From Blastobasis lacticolella (lineage: Eukaryota > Arthropoda > Insecta > Lepidoptera > Blastobasidae), in contig LR990053.1 in assembly GCA_905147135.1 (NCBI GenBank), positions 6,584,501-6,648,500 of the forward strand: DNA of 64,000 nt. The letters run 5' to 3'. Below the pieces are notes generated by a model. It was not told the origin of the DNA, searched no databases, and was given only the letters and a program-made list of their open reading frames with translations. Shown one piece after another: positions 22,981-36,942 of this stretch (positions are counted from its first letter, which is position 1; the number at the start of each line of letters is the position of its first letter). Both the position numbers and the translations under genes were made by a program.

Positions 22981-23523
22981 GCTGAATATTTTTCTTATAT
23001 AGGGAAACAGACAACGGAAAAGACAGCTTCGCATTTTCTATGCTGTAGATGTCAAAGATTTAGGAATGTTTCTGTGAGCGTATCTATTATCTATTACATT
23101 ATGTATCTAGTCTTTGTACCGTTTACAAGTCTTGCGTGTAAGATATATACCTGTAACTAGAAATAGAGCTAGAAATAACCTCATCAATTATTCCTTGTAC
23201 TAATGAATTTTTTTTTACAAAGGTATCTACTAAGTATACTAAGCATTACCAGTAACCTTTAACGGTAAAATATACATTGTTAGTACTCATTCTTCATTTC
23301 CGAGACATTAAAAAGGTAGAATAATGGAGGATTAACCTTTATCGGGAAATAAATCAATTGTTTATTTCCTGTCCTTAATCGGTGGTTCGTAGTACAACGA
23401 GTATTGCGATGTAGCGTATACGTACAAAGCTTAGAAGAATAAGTTCTGAAATGAAAAATATTTTTTCTGATAACAAGCTTTTATATTGAAACCTGGAAGC
23501 TAAGCTAAAACTTACGAGTACAA

Positions 23524-23585
23524 TCATCATCATCATCTTGACGTTAAATTCCGGGAACGCGGAGGCCTGGAGTCCGCCTTACTAA
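23524..23585 (-). mobile_element. SINE 3' end fragment
   Basis: ATCATCATCATCTTGACGTT, GGCCTGGAGTCCGCCTTA: reversed end of the main SINE. Confidence 0.55.
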
Positions 23586-24426
23586 GGACATACGAGTACA
23601 GTAACTAATGAAAACCATATTATAATATTTATCATTAGTCATTGTTACTTAGTTTATGATCCCCAAACTAGGTACCTAACATAAGCATTGTTTTTACGCA
23701 ACTTTTCTTAGTTTCGACAAGAAAATGTTAACGTGTTTTTTATTTCACATTGAATTGACCTTTACAATGTCATTCGATCACAAACTAGTAAACATAATTA
23801 TTCAATGTCTGCGAACAATTTTGACGCCCTTGTGGTAAATATGAAATGTGTAAGAAATTATTCACCACCACAAAATTCTCATAAATATTTATCCAGTTCC
23901 ATAAGAATGACATCACTATCCTTGAGAATATTTTCCTCTGGGATCCTAGCGGCCGCCTAGGGAATGGGCTTCTTATGGGCTTTATGTGTTTTTCTCGTTC
24001 CTAAATACGACCGACCAGCATTAGGCTATTCTACCTAGAAGGAATAATAATTCATGGATAATTCATTTAATGGATCTATCGACTGGTGGACAACAGTTTC
24101 AGATTCGGATTAAGGATACGGGATAAGGATTCGGATTTTTGTCGATTGGGGTATTTTGGGACTTGATATTAGTTGGAGAATGTTGTTTGTTGAGTGATTT
24201 TGTTGAAAAACATTTACTTATGAGAACCGTATCTATTTTATGCATTTGTTGTATGTTTAGTGAACAACAACAACAGCCCCAAGTGGCGAATTCCTTGGCG
24301 AACTTTGAGATAGGTTAGTAGGCTCATTTCTGAAAGATTTCAATATCATAATGGTATGAAAACACTTTTGAAGAAAGCTCGTTCCGTAGCGTGATCGTAC
24401 AAAGCAACGTACAAAATTTAAAAATG

Positions 24427-24467
24427 TACGTAATATTGTAGAGGTTAGCACTCTACAATATTACGTA
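24427..24467. repeat. Perfect 17-bp hairpin, 7-nt loop
   Basis: TACGTAATATTGTAGAG at 24427-24443 is exactly complementary to 24451-24467. Confidence 0.9.
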
Positions 24468-24934
24468 TTGACCCGATTTCGAAAATTATTTGCTTCTAAT
24501 TAGGAAGACAAAATTTTTTATACCAACGAACAAGCGCATGATGACAGAAAAAATAATTTGCGGAACCCTAAAAAGCTACATGCAACCAAATTAAGACCCT
24601 CCTCCTTTTTTTGAAGACAATTAATAATCACATCCTTTGATTATACCAGATTGGTCAAAAACACTTATTAACGACACTAACCTTGAAATTAATTTCGATC
24701 CAAAAAATTCTTTAGCAGCTAGGTACCCAAGCATATATTTATAGACGTTCCATTAATCGTGACCTTACGAGTATCAGTCCATCCCGAAAATTAGAGAGGA
24801 AAGTAATTGGGATTTATTGAATGTCCATGGTGTCGTAAGGACGCTGTCCGGGAATAATTTCTTTTCAGACCTGGACTCCACAAAAGCAGAGACGACATCT
24901 TCGCACGACTTTTATGTTTATTTATTATATTCAA

Positions 24935-25140
24935 TATTAGACTAGCCAGGCATTTTACCGCCATCTCACCTGGTGGTAAGTGACGATGCGGCCGAAGATA
25001 GATCATGCCCGTCTAATAACAGCCTATACACTCTAGCCTTGAAGGCGTCCAGATTATAATGATCAGGAAACACACTCGTAGCCAACGTGTTTCATGCCTT
25101 AGCCGTACGCATTATTAGGGTTGAACCAAAGCAATAGTTG
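24935..25140 (-). pseudogene. Non-LTR reverse transcriptase C-terminal relic
   Basis: The minus strand reads RTAKA*NTLATSVFPDHY followed by NLDAFKARVYRLLL, the terminal stretch of a common insect non-LTR polymerase (A-W-N-S-L-P...VFP...YN...FK in intact members). A stop replaces the usual Trp, and a 3' tail follows toward 24935. Confidence 0.65.
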
Positions 25141-25429
25141 GAAGATCCACGACATAAGGATGAAGCGTTCGCCCGGATCGCGTCTCCCGATGGTGGAAAG
25201 GGGCCGGCGGAATGAGGTCGTCTCCGCTTTCTCGAAGTCTAAGCTTTATTATGTGGGGTTTGGTAAAGTATGAGCTAGATAACTTTGATTGCTACCGGTA
25301 ATGAAATAAAATTTGAAACAACTTCGAACAGAAACAATGACAGGGAAGCCATACCCATAAGTGCAGAGTTGCGCACAGTCTGTCATTGAACTGTGCATCT
25401 GACTGGTTATCTAGATGGTACAAATGGAT

Positions 25430-25467
25430 TGTACCAAAACATTGAACTCAGCCTATGTTTTGGTACA
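25430..25467. repeat. 12-bp hairpin
   Basis: TGTACCAAAACA and its complement TGTTTTGGTACA are separated by 14 nt. Confidence 0.7.
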
Positions 25468-26130
25468 GCATTCAGTGTCAAAAAGATGCTATACCTAGCG
25501 TCAGTGCGTCCTAGAACAGTTTTGTATGACCCGGAAAGTCCCACGAAAAACAGCTGTTAAAGATACATGCATTAAGTTTGTCTGTAGGTCCAAATGTGCG
25601 GTCACGAATGTATCTTTCAGTTTTATTGTGACCCAAAAGTTGGGTTCTGGGCTGTGAATTTGAGATGAATATGTAGTGAACGCTGATACATAATCAACAA
25701 TTTGCCCTAAGAAACCTAATTTTGTGGAAAATTGTTAAGGTTACCGTACAAATTGTCCGATCAACTTTGACTGCCTTTTGAATACGAGGTTTAACAACAT
25801 TATCCGAGAATATGGCAAAAACGATACTGTTTATACCTACAACAAGTATGAGAGTCGTCTTTTTTTACACACACACAATTTATAATTTTAGCCGAATTTT
25901 TTTTATCATTAGATACATTTCACTAAACAAAGCAAATATGTGTGCGTCGCCGCGTCGCTCCGCTCTCCAAACGGCGTGCTACAAAAATGGACCTTATTCC
26001 ATGAGTAATACATTCCACATTGATCTTGCTTTCACGCTTTTGCTTCTAAATTTAGACGACTGAATTAAACCAGGCATAGTAACAATAGCCTTTATGTTTT
26101 TTTTTTTTAAATATTTTATGTGATTTGTTA

Positions 26131-26170
26131 TTTTGGGTCTGGGTGTTCTATGTATAATAAGTATGTATTA
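26131..26170 (+). mobile_element. Tail fragment of the second SINE type
   Basis: GGGTCTGGGTGTTCTATGTA then TAATAAGTATG parallels the tail of the SINE at 12624. Confidence 0.5.
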
Positions 26171-26785
26171 TTAAGTGTGTTCATGTAAGCCTATAACGGA
26201 ACCGCCAGGCTTTTCAAATAACCTGTATCCTCAATCTGTCCCAGGCATAAAGGTTCCTCGCCTGTCTCCAATCAAATCTTCTAGGCTTCATCTTTTATAG
26301 GCGTACCTCAATTTTTCATCTTGTTAAGATGTAGTAGTCCCCAGTGTAGACTAAAAGTCGGTCCCGACATCGCATCATTATAATTACACCAACATTTTAG
26401 CGCTTAGGAAGTTTCGAGTTATTCCAAACAGCGAAAGAGTCATGTTTCGGGGTTGTACATGTAGCACGCTAAGGGGAAAACTTGTTTAACGTTTATTCGC
26501 TTGGAAAATGGCTCTAGAATAAATAATAAATACAATAAAAGTACCGAGCTAATTTGTACAGCCGTAACGCGTAAAATGTTGAGTTAACTTAAATAATTGG
26601 AACCAAAGTTCTTATCGCACGTTAGCAAGACTATGGTCTTACATTCTAGAACTCATTTTGCAAATGAGATTTAGACCGAATGAACTGTAAGATTTCGACC
26701 GTCACAAAACCTGTGATACTAATCATGGACATTTTTATTTCCGCAACATTACATCTTAATCTATGGCATATATGGAATAATGGTC

Positions 26786-26953
26786 AAGGCATCCGATTCG
26801 TACCCCAAGGTACCGGGTTCGAACCTCAGGAAAACATCATGATAAAACCTGTACGTTCAGGCGACCATTATCCAATCTGGTTAGGCTCCCCTGTTAATAG
26901 GGTTACGAAGGTGGGATGGCAGTCGCTCCAAAACGACTGGACCGGCTTTGATT
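26786..26953 (+). mobile_element. tRNA-derived SINE, partial and internally deleted
   Basis: A damaged tRNA-like head with an intact B box (GGGTTCGAACC) is followed directly by AAAACATCATGATAAAACCT, TCCAATCTGGTTAGG and GGCAGTCGCTCC from the SINE body. The segment between head and body and the 3' end are missing. Confidence 0.75.
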
Positions 26954-27894
26954 AAATTTTAAATATTACTTTTCCTCTTTTCTTCTATTACGCTCACTTG
27001 TTCTCTTCAATGAATATGACCACAACTCATATTTTGTTCATAACTCAGTATAAAAATTAAAATTAGTAACACGTGGTTTGTGTTCTACCCCGTGGTACCA
27101 CACGCATAATTACCGGCAAGGGCTAGGATCATCACGGAACAAACTTTTAATTGCAAGACTTTGTTTAGGGGATTTTAATACTTTCAGACTTATACATCTG
27201 AAACATTTGAAAGCCGAATTCTCCCTTCTGTTCTAACTAGATAACCAAACTTGATAACCAGTTCCTACCCACCTCTACCTATCTCTTTCACACTTGTGGT
27301 AAGTTGTTAGGAAAGACAAGACAAGCATTAGAAGGCGAGCGCTCGCATGGATGCGTGCGGTTACAAACTAGGGCTCTAGGACTCCTCATAAGCTTTTGTG
27401 ACAGGATCAGTACCTTTCTCTTCTAAGATAAAGCACGGTTGTCAAATCGAGTACTCGCACTTAAAATCTGTATGCATACACACACACGTGACGTCTTTCT
27501 TTTTTACCGTAGCGGACGACACGAATGATATGCCAGCAAAAATATTCCCAGGTAGAGAAATACATTTGCGTCTGTCTGTCTATCGGACTGTAGCTTTGAT
27601 GCGGTTTTTACTGTTGTTTAGATTTTTTCCGAAAGGTGCATTTTACAATCAAGCCTATTGATAATAAAAAAACATTTAAAAGAAACTCGTGCGAAGCCGA
27701 GACGGATCGCTAGTAATAACATACGGGGTGCCAATCGGAGCCCTAGACTGTTCGACCGTCTCAGGATCTTGTATTAGGAGACGCTATCATTAGGCAAAAA
27801 AAATACAGTAGGGAAACCTACTTCGTCACTCGTTTATGGCTAAGGCCAACAAACCAGTACACAAAGCCTAGTACAAGCGCCTGTTGTGCCATTT

Positions 27895-27962
27895 ATTACT
27901 TTGCCTGTTCTTCGCTATGTATTTCCTGTGCACAATAAACTGTTAAATAAATAAATAAACCA
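27895..27962 (+). repeat. Retrotransposon 3' tail with TAAA repeats
   Basis: CCTGTGCACAATAAACTG then (TAAA)n is an end sequence also seen at 55793-55835 (GTGTACAATAAACTG). It is typical of insect non-LTR element tails. Confidence 0.5.
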
Positions 27963-29627
27963 ATGTACCTACATTTATTATGATTGAAATGACAAAGAAT
28001 ATGTTAAATCTTTTGTTTTCATTCACAGATAACAACATAACGAAGCCAGTAATAACCCTATGTTGGTTCCCTTTGTATTAGGTATTGGATAGCCCATTTG
28101 CGTGAACACATTTCGTATCCGAAAGAGTTCGATTTCCCAGTGCCTTGAATAAAATCTATATTACGTCTTTGGGCTAGGTACTTCATTCGGGTTACTGGGC
28201 GTAAAATGTAGAATAGACTGTGTAAACCAGAAAAGGACGACAAATAAAGATTTATGTGTGCAATGATGTTCAAATAGCGTTCCGTTTATATTACCTGCAT
28301 TAACGTTGAGCAGGAATGAAACAGTCCAAGACTTGACTATATATCAAATCAGTAACTGTTTATGATTTGTCAAGTCGGATCATTTCTATGAAATCTGTAT
28401 GAGACTGAACTGTGACGTCATTGTACGAATGCGTCAAATGTATTCCTTTTTGTCATATTACTTGATGTAAAAATTATAAATATTGTGATTTCATTTATTT
28501 TCTTGTACTGGCTTGTTCTACTTGAAACTCTTTATTGATAACCTGATTACATAATTAATATTGAATCTAGTGAAGTTCCCAATTGTCTCGGTGTTGCTTG
28601 CACGAGTAAAATTTAACACTTTTATCAGTAGTATTTAGGTTCTACCGAAATAAATTAAACATATGAAAGTCGACCGAAGTTTTGAAGTACAAGTCACTAA
28701 CAAGTGGGACCTCACGAAAGAATTTGGACGCGCGCACCCCACCCCATGGGATGTCGCATTCGATGAAACCTGATAAACCTTCTCGGCTATTCGACTTAGT
28801 ACTTAGGCGAGGTACTTAGTTTTCAAACTACGATCGAACATCACATTCGTAGGTAAACCATGGATACAAACATGTATACATAATATAACTTAATTACCCT
28901 TCCTTGGCTCGGCCGTAATCGGGTAAAACTATGAACTAACTATGTACACCTTTATTATAAACTAGTGGACTCGGCGCGACTTTACCATATTTTACCAGAC
29001 TTTAACACATAATTTACCCCTACCTAGCTAAAGCTAGTGAACTACAAAGAGTTGGTCGCAAGAGTTGGTAGTTCCATCCAATAAGCCCAAGGGCTCTCGA
29101 CGCCATGCGCCATGGACAGGTAATCACCGGAGCACCACCGGCTATCCACCACGTCCCAGCAGTAATTTGCCTTAAGTAAAGGCGCTTATTTCCCCAAATT
29201 ACAGTAATATTTCTCTAAGGAACTCAATTTACTGCCCATTTTAAATAGTCCCAAAGGGCGGCGACGCGAGGAATTTTTATTAGTTGCCTCCGTAGTAATG
29301 GAAATCTTGAACCAGAAAGTTGTATGACGGACTTTGTCGCACGGGCGAGAGCGAGATAGCTCTATAGAACTCTATTATAGTAAGTGTCAAATAGATTGGC
29401 AATACCGGACGTTGATATCTCGGTTGGAAGTAATTCGTAAATGATCACAGCAGGTGCTATAATTACTTAAGTAATTGTATTTGATATTTAACAGTTTATA
29501 ATATTTTTAATTGAATATGCATGAAATAGTGTCTCCAGTGAAAATTGTATTGAAATTGCATTGACTCCCATCTGCCATTGCTAGTCATTAGAAGTTGAGC
29601 AATAATTGACCAAAATTTATTTTTTTA

Positions 29628-29808
29628 GGCTGTGAGGGCGCTATAGGTCATCCTATGTCATCGAGTACGAGGAAAATTCCACTTTGAAACGATAGTAAAC
29701 GTTAGGAGTTTCACAAAACGTTGGTCTGCCCATGCATAACCTGACAAAAAAAAATTAAATGTTTCTTGTACTCGATGACATAGGATGACTTACGACGCCC
29801 TCACAGTC
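29628..29808. mobile_element. 181-bp MITE with long inverted ends, TA-flanked
   Basis: The ends GGCTGTGAGGGCG and, reversed, GACTGTGAGGGCG begin inverted repeats of about 48 bp (CATCCTATGTCATCGAGTAC is exact in both arms). TA stands at 29626-29627 and 29809-29810. It carries no coding frame. Confidence 0.88.
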
Positions 29809-30157
29809 TATTTACAAATTAGTTATTTAAAAAAATGTGACCCTTTGAAGTATTAGAACAATCGCTCTTACGACATACGAATTAGTTCCGCCTGAGAGGT
29901 CAACGACTTCTACTGCCAATCTACTTGGCACCTACTATACCTAGCTCTTTCGATTTACATTTAAAGATATTCTCGCTCTTAAAATCCCGTCATGGTTAAC
30001 AGTTTTATGAATTCCTGTTAAATACCTAAGTAGTTCAGTAGAGTTAAATTCGCTTTCCATCAGGTAGGCATTCTGCTCGTTTGTCACTAAGTAGCATTAA
30101 CAAAAAACTCGTAATGGAAACTTCGACAATGTAAACGTCGCGCTTCACTACTTTTTC

Positions 30158-30866
30158 TTTTAGCCTTCCCTGTAAAGGGCCTACTTCCTACAGTTTCAGG
30201 CTCAGCAGGCTGAATAAAATAATTTGAATTTTATTTGGGAAAGGACCGTCCAGCAGTTGAACTAACTAGTGATGAAATTGTATGGAAAATGAACGGGATA
30301 CGGAAAAGTGATCCGCACGGTCGACCGCTAGTTAAGAAAATTTTAGGAAAGCCATATGATATATAAACAGTGTATTCGAAAAATTATAAATTAAATATAT
30401 AAAAAAAAACCTTCGTCGACGGCTAGAATCATTGTAGTAGAAAATTGATAAAATATTTTTTGAACCCCTGACTAGCAGTTGGCTTGACAAATCTGTCAGT
30501 GGCTGCAATTGCAATATTCTGTTCCCAATTTCAATCAATATGTAGATATCAGTACAGATAAGCTATTTTGACTCGTGTAGCTGCAGCAAAGTAAATACTA
30601 TATTCAACTAATATTAAAGTCATGAAAATACAAAATTTTAATTAATTCGCAGGACTGGGAATGGCGGCCCGGACGGATATTTTTAGCGATCTGCTAGTCG
30701 GGGGGTTTAAAAAATTATTTAATCCATTGTCTACTACATACTATCATTTTAGACGTCGTCGTGGCTTTTTCAAGTTTTTTATTATTTATTTTAGCCTCTC
30801 TTTTAAAGGGCCTACTTCTTTAAGTTTCAGGCTAAGCAGGCCGAATAAAATAATTGGAATTTTATA
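30158..30866. repeat. Repeat pair with direct and inverted segments
   Basis: AAAGGGCCTACTTC and TTTCAGGCT...GCAGG...AATAAAATAATT occur at 30170-30235 and 30797-30866 in the same direction. A second block (TCTACTACA...CGTCGACG and CTGCTAGTC...GGG) occurs inverted, at 30415-30480 minus and 30690-30765 plus. The copies are diverged. Confidence 0.65.
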
Positions 30867-30902
30867 CGTTGAAAATCAAAAGAATTACAGCTGTTATGAG
30901 AG

Positions 30903-31300
30903 CCGCCCGACTGGGGAAGTACCTCCACCTTACAGGGGGCCTACCATTAGCTCCTATAGCAGGACCTAAACAGAAATGCCCTGCTTAAAACAAGACAGCG
31001 CTATGCGTGTCACATAAGCTTGTCACGTTCCAAGCAGGGCAGTTCCTGGTAAGCCCACTGCAAGGTGGAGGTACTTCCCATGGTAAGCCGCCAGAGTACC
31101 ACAGCCAAATAATAAACAATTCTGTTCCTGCCGATGAGTAAGGTTTATTATGCTCTATGAGGTAGGGATTTGTGGAACGGTGGTTTTGGCCTTTGCCTTC
31201 TACCTACCAAAGCAACGGGTTGTAAAGGTGGACACATTGGCGATACCCCCAGTGTTGCTAATGTCACTTTCCATCAGGTCCCGTATGGCTGTTTGCCTAT
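30903..31300. repeat. Dispersed repeat family B, rearranged copies
   Basis: The plus strand has GCCGCCCGACTGGGGAAGTA and CCTCCACCTTACAG (30902-30936). The reversed head (TGGCGATACCCCCAGTGTTG, CTTTCCATCAGG) is at 31229-31279. Both halves match the 18640 copy. Confidence 0.6.
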
Positions 31301-33020
31301 CGTACGACATAAAAAGTATTCTACGTATTAAATAGAATACAGAATGTCTGTCTGTCAGTATTAAAGCTACCACCGCTTCATCAAGAGGGAAGGAACCATA
31401 TATGGGAAAATATTGACAAGAACTCCACTGGTTTCCACGGATGGATATTTCTGTGGAGGCCAACCTAAGATATAACCTAACCGGCGGAAAAAAGTCGGAA
31501 ACCCCCAACTAAGTTTACATAAACTCAAATATTTTCTAAACTTCTGAACCAATTTTAATGAAACAAAGTTAAGAACCTTAAAAAAGAGAAATATTAGGCT
31601 TTCAAACAGAGAAAACCGCCTTCTAAGTGGTAAAACCGTTCGCTAGCTACGATGCCACTGACAGACACACAAAGCCACCGATACACACGTCAATATTATT
31701 CACCCCTAATTTTTTGTCGGGGATTAAAAATGGAGGGAAATATCAATGACGACACGCTGGTGAAAGGAGTAAGTACCGAGATAGTGTTAAATTAAATTTA
31801 TATAATATTATTGTGCTCAACCCTCATTCGAGCAAATGCTAGAAGATGATGATGAACTTATTGTTATCAACACATTATTCACACTTTAATTACGGTCAAA
31901 CGAAGTATCTATCTTCTTTGCAGAGAGTCCACACCAGTAGTTAAAGAAAAGCTGAACTTCCGTTACCTCCTTTAAAAGCACATGGCTGTAACTTTTAACT
32001 AATTTCTTCTACATCGAAAGTGTAAGCTCAAAGATCCGAGTTCCGAAAGCTCTTAAAACTTTTTATTCGTGCTCTGTCACGTATAAGTTCCAAAGGTTTC
32101 TTTTTAAATGGCGGTCTTGTTTGTTTTGCTTTTGTTTCGCTAAGATTGGTTTTAAGATTAAGGTCGGCAACAAAATCTTAATACTCCAGCTATTTTCTTA
32201 ACTTTTAAGAAGATTTGGGACATTATAATATTATTATTACGTTATTTAATGGCAAAAAAATTCGTAGCTATTTTTAACGCTTGGCTTTAATTCCTTATCG
32301 ATGCTATGTCAGGCATTTCGATATTATATTTTCATTTAACTAACAAAGAACAAATTTTCAACAAAAAATACGATAAAGTGATTCGATGAAAATACGATAA
32401 AATATATTCTTTGCACGAATAAAGTACGGGAACGTGTACATTATCTTTCAAAATTTATTTCCATTCGCAAATATTTCCAGTCACCATCCGCACCATTTCT
32501 TTTCCTGTGCCCGGACAGAGAGAGTGGTAGAGTTGAATACGTATGGGTACGCATTCATTTTATGACGCAAGATAGAGTCGGGCCATCTGTGACTCTATTA
32601 AGCTGGAAAAGTATCCCCTAGCACTCGGCCCGTGTGACCCAGATTCACTAAATCAGATTGCCATGGGCTCGCCGAGTTGTAATTGTTAATCTTTGCCTTG
32701 GATCTAGTTACTGAGAGAAGGGAGCGTAGAGTTTGTGTAAATTCTTCGGTTCAACTTCCTTGCTATACCAACAGAGTCGGCTTAAGTTAAGATGTAAGTA
32801 AGTAGATTATTTACATTTTCTAAGCCACATAGAATGTTATAGGGGAAGATATTCGACAATAGTGGCACATGTATCTCATAGTCTTTTATACAAATTTAAC
32901 AAATATATTTTGATAAATCTTCGATAAATATTTGGTATTTTCAATTACAGAGTAGGTCAGGAGCACCCCAACTAAAAACCGGCATCAACTTATGAGAATA
33001 CCGAAATAGCCGATGTACAT

Positions 33021-33500
33021 TTGTTACCGACAATATCGGTATCTCCCTACTATAAAGGCGAAACCTGGCCAGCGCTAACAGAGCAAGACCGCGAACTCCA
33101 CGCCAATAAAATGAAAATGCAGCGGTGGCTGTGCGGAGTTATTCGATTTGACCTAGTACGTAAGGAGTACATCCGTTGCAGCCTAGGTGTGAGGGATATC
33201 GCGGATAATATTAAAGAGGCTCGCTTGCGCTAGTTTGGTCACGCGCTGCCCCAGGGATACGAAAAAAATACGTGCCTAAACCTGCCAGTTTCAGAAACGA
33301 GGTTCCGCAGAAGGCCCAAGAAGCGATTGATTGACATCGGTGAGTCGGATGTGAGAGCCAATAGGCGCTTTTATAATTTGTAACGGGACGATATTATCGT
33401 GGGCGTCCACGATATAGAGGTGAGCAGGCGAATTGGAGAAGAAACAGTCGGAAAGCGGACCCTGGCAGAAGCCGCGACTACCCGCACTACAGATGACGAT
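33021..33500 (+). pseudogene. RTE/L1-like reverse transcriptase C-terminus, decayed
   Basis: It reads KMKMQRWLCGVIRFDLVRKE, YIRCSLGVRDIADNI...EARLR, a stop where intact relatives have Trp before the GHA/GHV step, then RFRRRPKKRLID and a 3' end with GGACCCTGGCAGAAGCC. This is the conserved C-terminal section of a moth endonuclease-reverse transcriptase; stops and frame slips make it a pseudogene. Confidence 0.82.
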
Positions 33501-34648
33501 TACTGCACCTATTAGGAACGCTTTCCAAAAATTATAAGTTCTATTTTCCGAAGCCACGCTAAGTATAACTTATATTAAACTTGGTCATTAAAAATGCGGA
33601 AGCGGTGGCCTATAAAACAAAAGCGGGAGTAGGCCGCGAGCCCTTTGTGCTGGGAAACTTTTAATAACATTGGATTTTGTTGCGAAGCGCAGTGACGCGA
33701 GAAAATATTGTTGTCAATGTGTTGAGCGGTCGAGTTGAAAGCGTAGCTCCCCTATTCATTATTTGTTTTGAATTAATCGAAAAGTCGTTGTTTTGTTCGT
33801 GAAATATACGGTAAAGTCTCTTTATTCATCGGAATCTTAGTGCCTAAAATATCAGAATAACGAAGAAATTATCTAATTATTTTAATTCTAGTTAAGTAAA
33901 TTGTAATCCCAAAAAAATTCTTAAAAAATCTTCCGAATGATAATTCTGTTCATGACTCTTGTGGGTAAAATATTCTTCTATTTAGATATTAACAGCGTAC
34001 ATAACATGAATATTCAATTTATTTTGAAGAGCCACCGACAAAACAAAACTAATAAAGTTATTTTTAATGAACAAAGGATTGGAGTTCAACATCGCCTGCG
34101 CGTAAACTATTATTTTAAAATATACTTAGACTTCAGAACTTTGTTTTAAAGTGCTATTGTCTTTAAGCACCTGCTGAATTATTCTACGAAACACTCGCTA
34201 GAGAGCTTGGTCTGCTCAATATTCAGTAGCACCGTCAGACCTGCAGTGCTATAAAAACATGGTCTTACTAAATTATACTTGCACATAACTGGATTCGCGT
34301 AAAGCGTGAGAAAGGCATATAAATATTCATGTAATGTCAGCTTTTATTTGCGCCTGACGATATCATGGTGGCGGTGAAAAGGGTGGGCTCTCCGTAATAA
34401 ATTTTATTCATCATACTTAGGTAAAAAGTATGTGATAATACAAAATGGAAGTCACCGTAGAAGTTTGTTTCAGTTACATTTATTTATTTATTCCTTTCAC
34501 AGTTACACAAGAGTTACCTAGCATATACCGAAGCTGGACTAGCCTAAATGCATTATTTACAGCCGTCATCGTAATAGTAGAATATACACCAAGGTGATAA
34601 AGCAGTGTCTTCCATTATAGGCAGCTTATTGGATCCTGAGCGTAGCTA

Positions 34649-34738
34649 AGGACTCTAACTCCTAAACGAAGCAAAGGAGTTATATAGAGTCCTGAGTTAA
34701 GCGAGAGGTTCAAGCCGCCCAAAACTAAGGGCGGCTTG
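34649..34738. repeat. Two adjacent hairpins
   Basis: Hairpin 1 pairs AGGACTCTAACTCCT (34649-34663) with AGGAGTTATATAGAGTCCT (34675-34693; four extra bases). Hairpin 2 is perfect: CAAGCCGCCC (34711-34720) with GGGCGGCTTG (34729-34738), loop 8 nt. Confidence 0.8.
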
Positions 34739-36705
34739 TACCAAATTTTTAAACAAATTAAAGTTGATACTTAAACAAAAAACTTCGTATAAAAAGAAGT
34801 TAAACGTCAAACTCAAACGAGTTTAAGAATTTTGTGCAAGCTGGGCTAAGACAGCTTTATCGCAGAGGTAAGCAGGAGGTGTGAAAATGCAGTTATATCA
34901 CAGAAATGGCGAAAACAACGCTAAAGTTAGTCTAAAAGCCTAGACAGAACAAGCTCGGGGCAGTGCTCCAGAATTCATACCGAATGTGAAGTAAGGAATT
35001 ATACTTTTGCATTAGCTAGCAGTTTCGCTTAGTTAGGCGGCTGAGCAAACTTTTCACATTTATTCCGAAACTTGTCCCATTCAACTCCCGCATCTGGGCT
35101 TGGACAATTCGTGGCTCGAAGGTAAAACACCGTGACAGGACCGAGCTCAATTTAAATTTTGTATTACAGGCACTGGGATAACATTTGGTGACGCGTTAAA
35201 TTTATAATATTACCACTGCGCGAGACGGTTTTCGATATATTATGAATAAATGTGAACGTCACCACTATGACATGTCACAATATGAATTTGGACTTCCAAT
35301 TAAACTGTAGTAGAGGACGACATTTGCGCACAGCATTTGATCAGTGTTCGAAAAATATTAATCTATTAGTACATCAAGTTTAACATGATTTTCAATGGTG
35401 GCGCCCACTACATAGGTACGTAACGCTTTGTTTAAATACGATATATAGTACTTACAATTAAATTATTTCGTTTTATTGACATGCAATATTTAAAATATTG
35501 AACTATAGGAAACTTGAATATCAAGTAGTCAGAAAAAATTATATTTACATATTCGAAACGGAAACAAACGCTCTAATGCGAACATTTATCCGTTGCATGT
35601 GGCACTCGATAGTCTGCTTACTCCTACAAGGCGTGACTGTGTGTGTATATATGTAGAAGGTCTCCTACACATACAATGTCGAAAATACACCGGATAATGC
35701 CTGTAATTTGAACAAAGTATTGTATCTACTTCAAATGCGTAGATTAAGAAGCCGTTCCTTCGTAAACTATAATTATATCGATCAAGGCAAGGAATGGGAA
35801 ATTGATGTGAAAAGAATCAGTATCACGATAGCTTTGTGACGTGTACGATTACTTTGTCCAATAACTAATACCAGCGCATGGAACATCGATTGTCCGTCCT
35901 TTGAAAACACGAAACCGCCTACGCCTCTAATACTTGATGAAAGTAATACGAATTGCCAGAATAAAGGAACAATTCAAGTGAAAAATTACCCGTAATTCCA
36001 ATGGTCCCTTTCGCGTTTAACGACTTTCCCCAGAACAACCGGATAGGGTCGTTCTTTTAACGTAAATTATTCCATTTAATCATTGCTTATGCAACAAGCA
36101 GGAACAGAGGATGTCAACTCATGACATGTGGTTTGAATCACAGCAATGGAAGTACATATAACTTCCTCACTTCGAACTTATTCGCTTGGTCAACAAACAA
36201 ACTTGACAAATCGAGGTCGGAAAAGACAACTCGGGAAACAAATTTTCCGTAACACTCGCCCGGACAATAATTGTGGTTAACAACATGATTACCAACGCAG
36301 CTGGCTATCGTCCAAAAGGCATGGTGCCAATCGGCGACCTGTTGCTCCACCATATGGCATGGTTACATAGTACATTAATGACAACAGCCATAAAGAAAAG
36401 GTGGAAAACAATATGGACTTGGAAAGTTTTACTGCTTCCCTCGCTCGGTTCGCTCTCGATAGTTTTGTCGGATCCGCGATAAAACAAGTAGGCATTTCCT
36501 TACGTGTTTATGGAAACGGGTATGTTGGTATCGTTATAAGGGTTGTAATGTCAGCAGTATCTTTTTACGGGGTTTCTTCCTGTGGCTCATACGCACTTTT
36601 ACAGCCTCCATACACGTAATCTCGTACAGCATTACACTGAGCTATTTTGCCGCTATACTGTGAAACGTTTTTCCTTCATTTCAGGAAATACTCGTATATT
36701 ATTTA

Positions 36706-36942
<237 letters not shown>

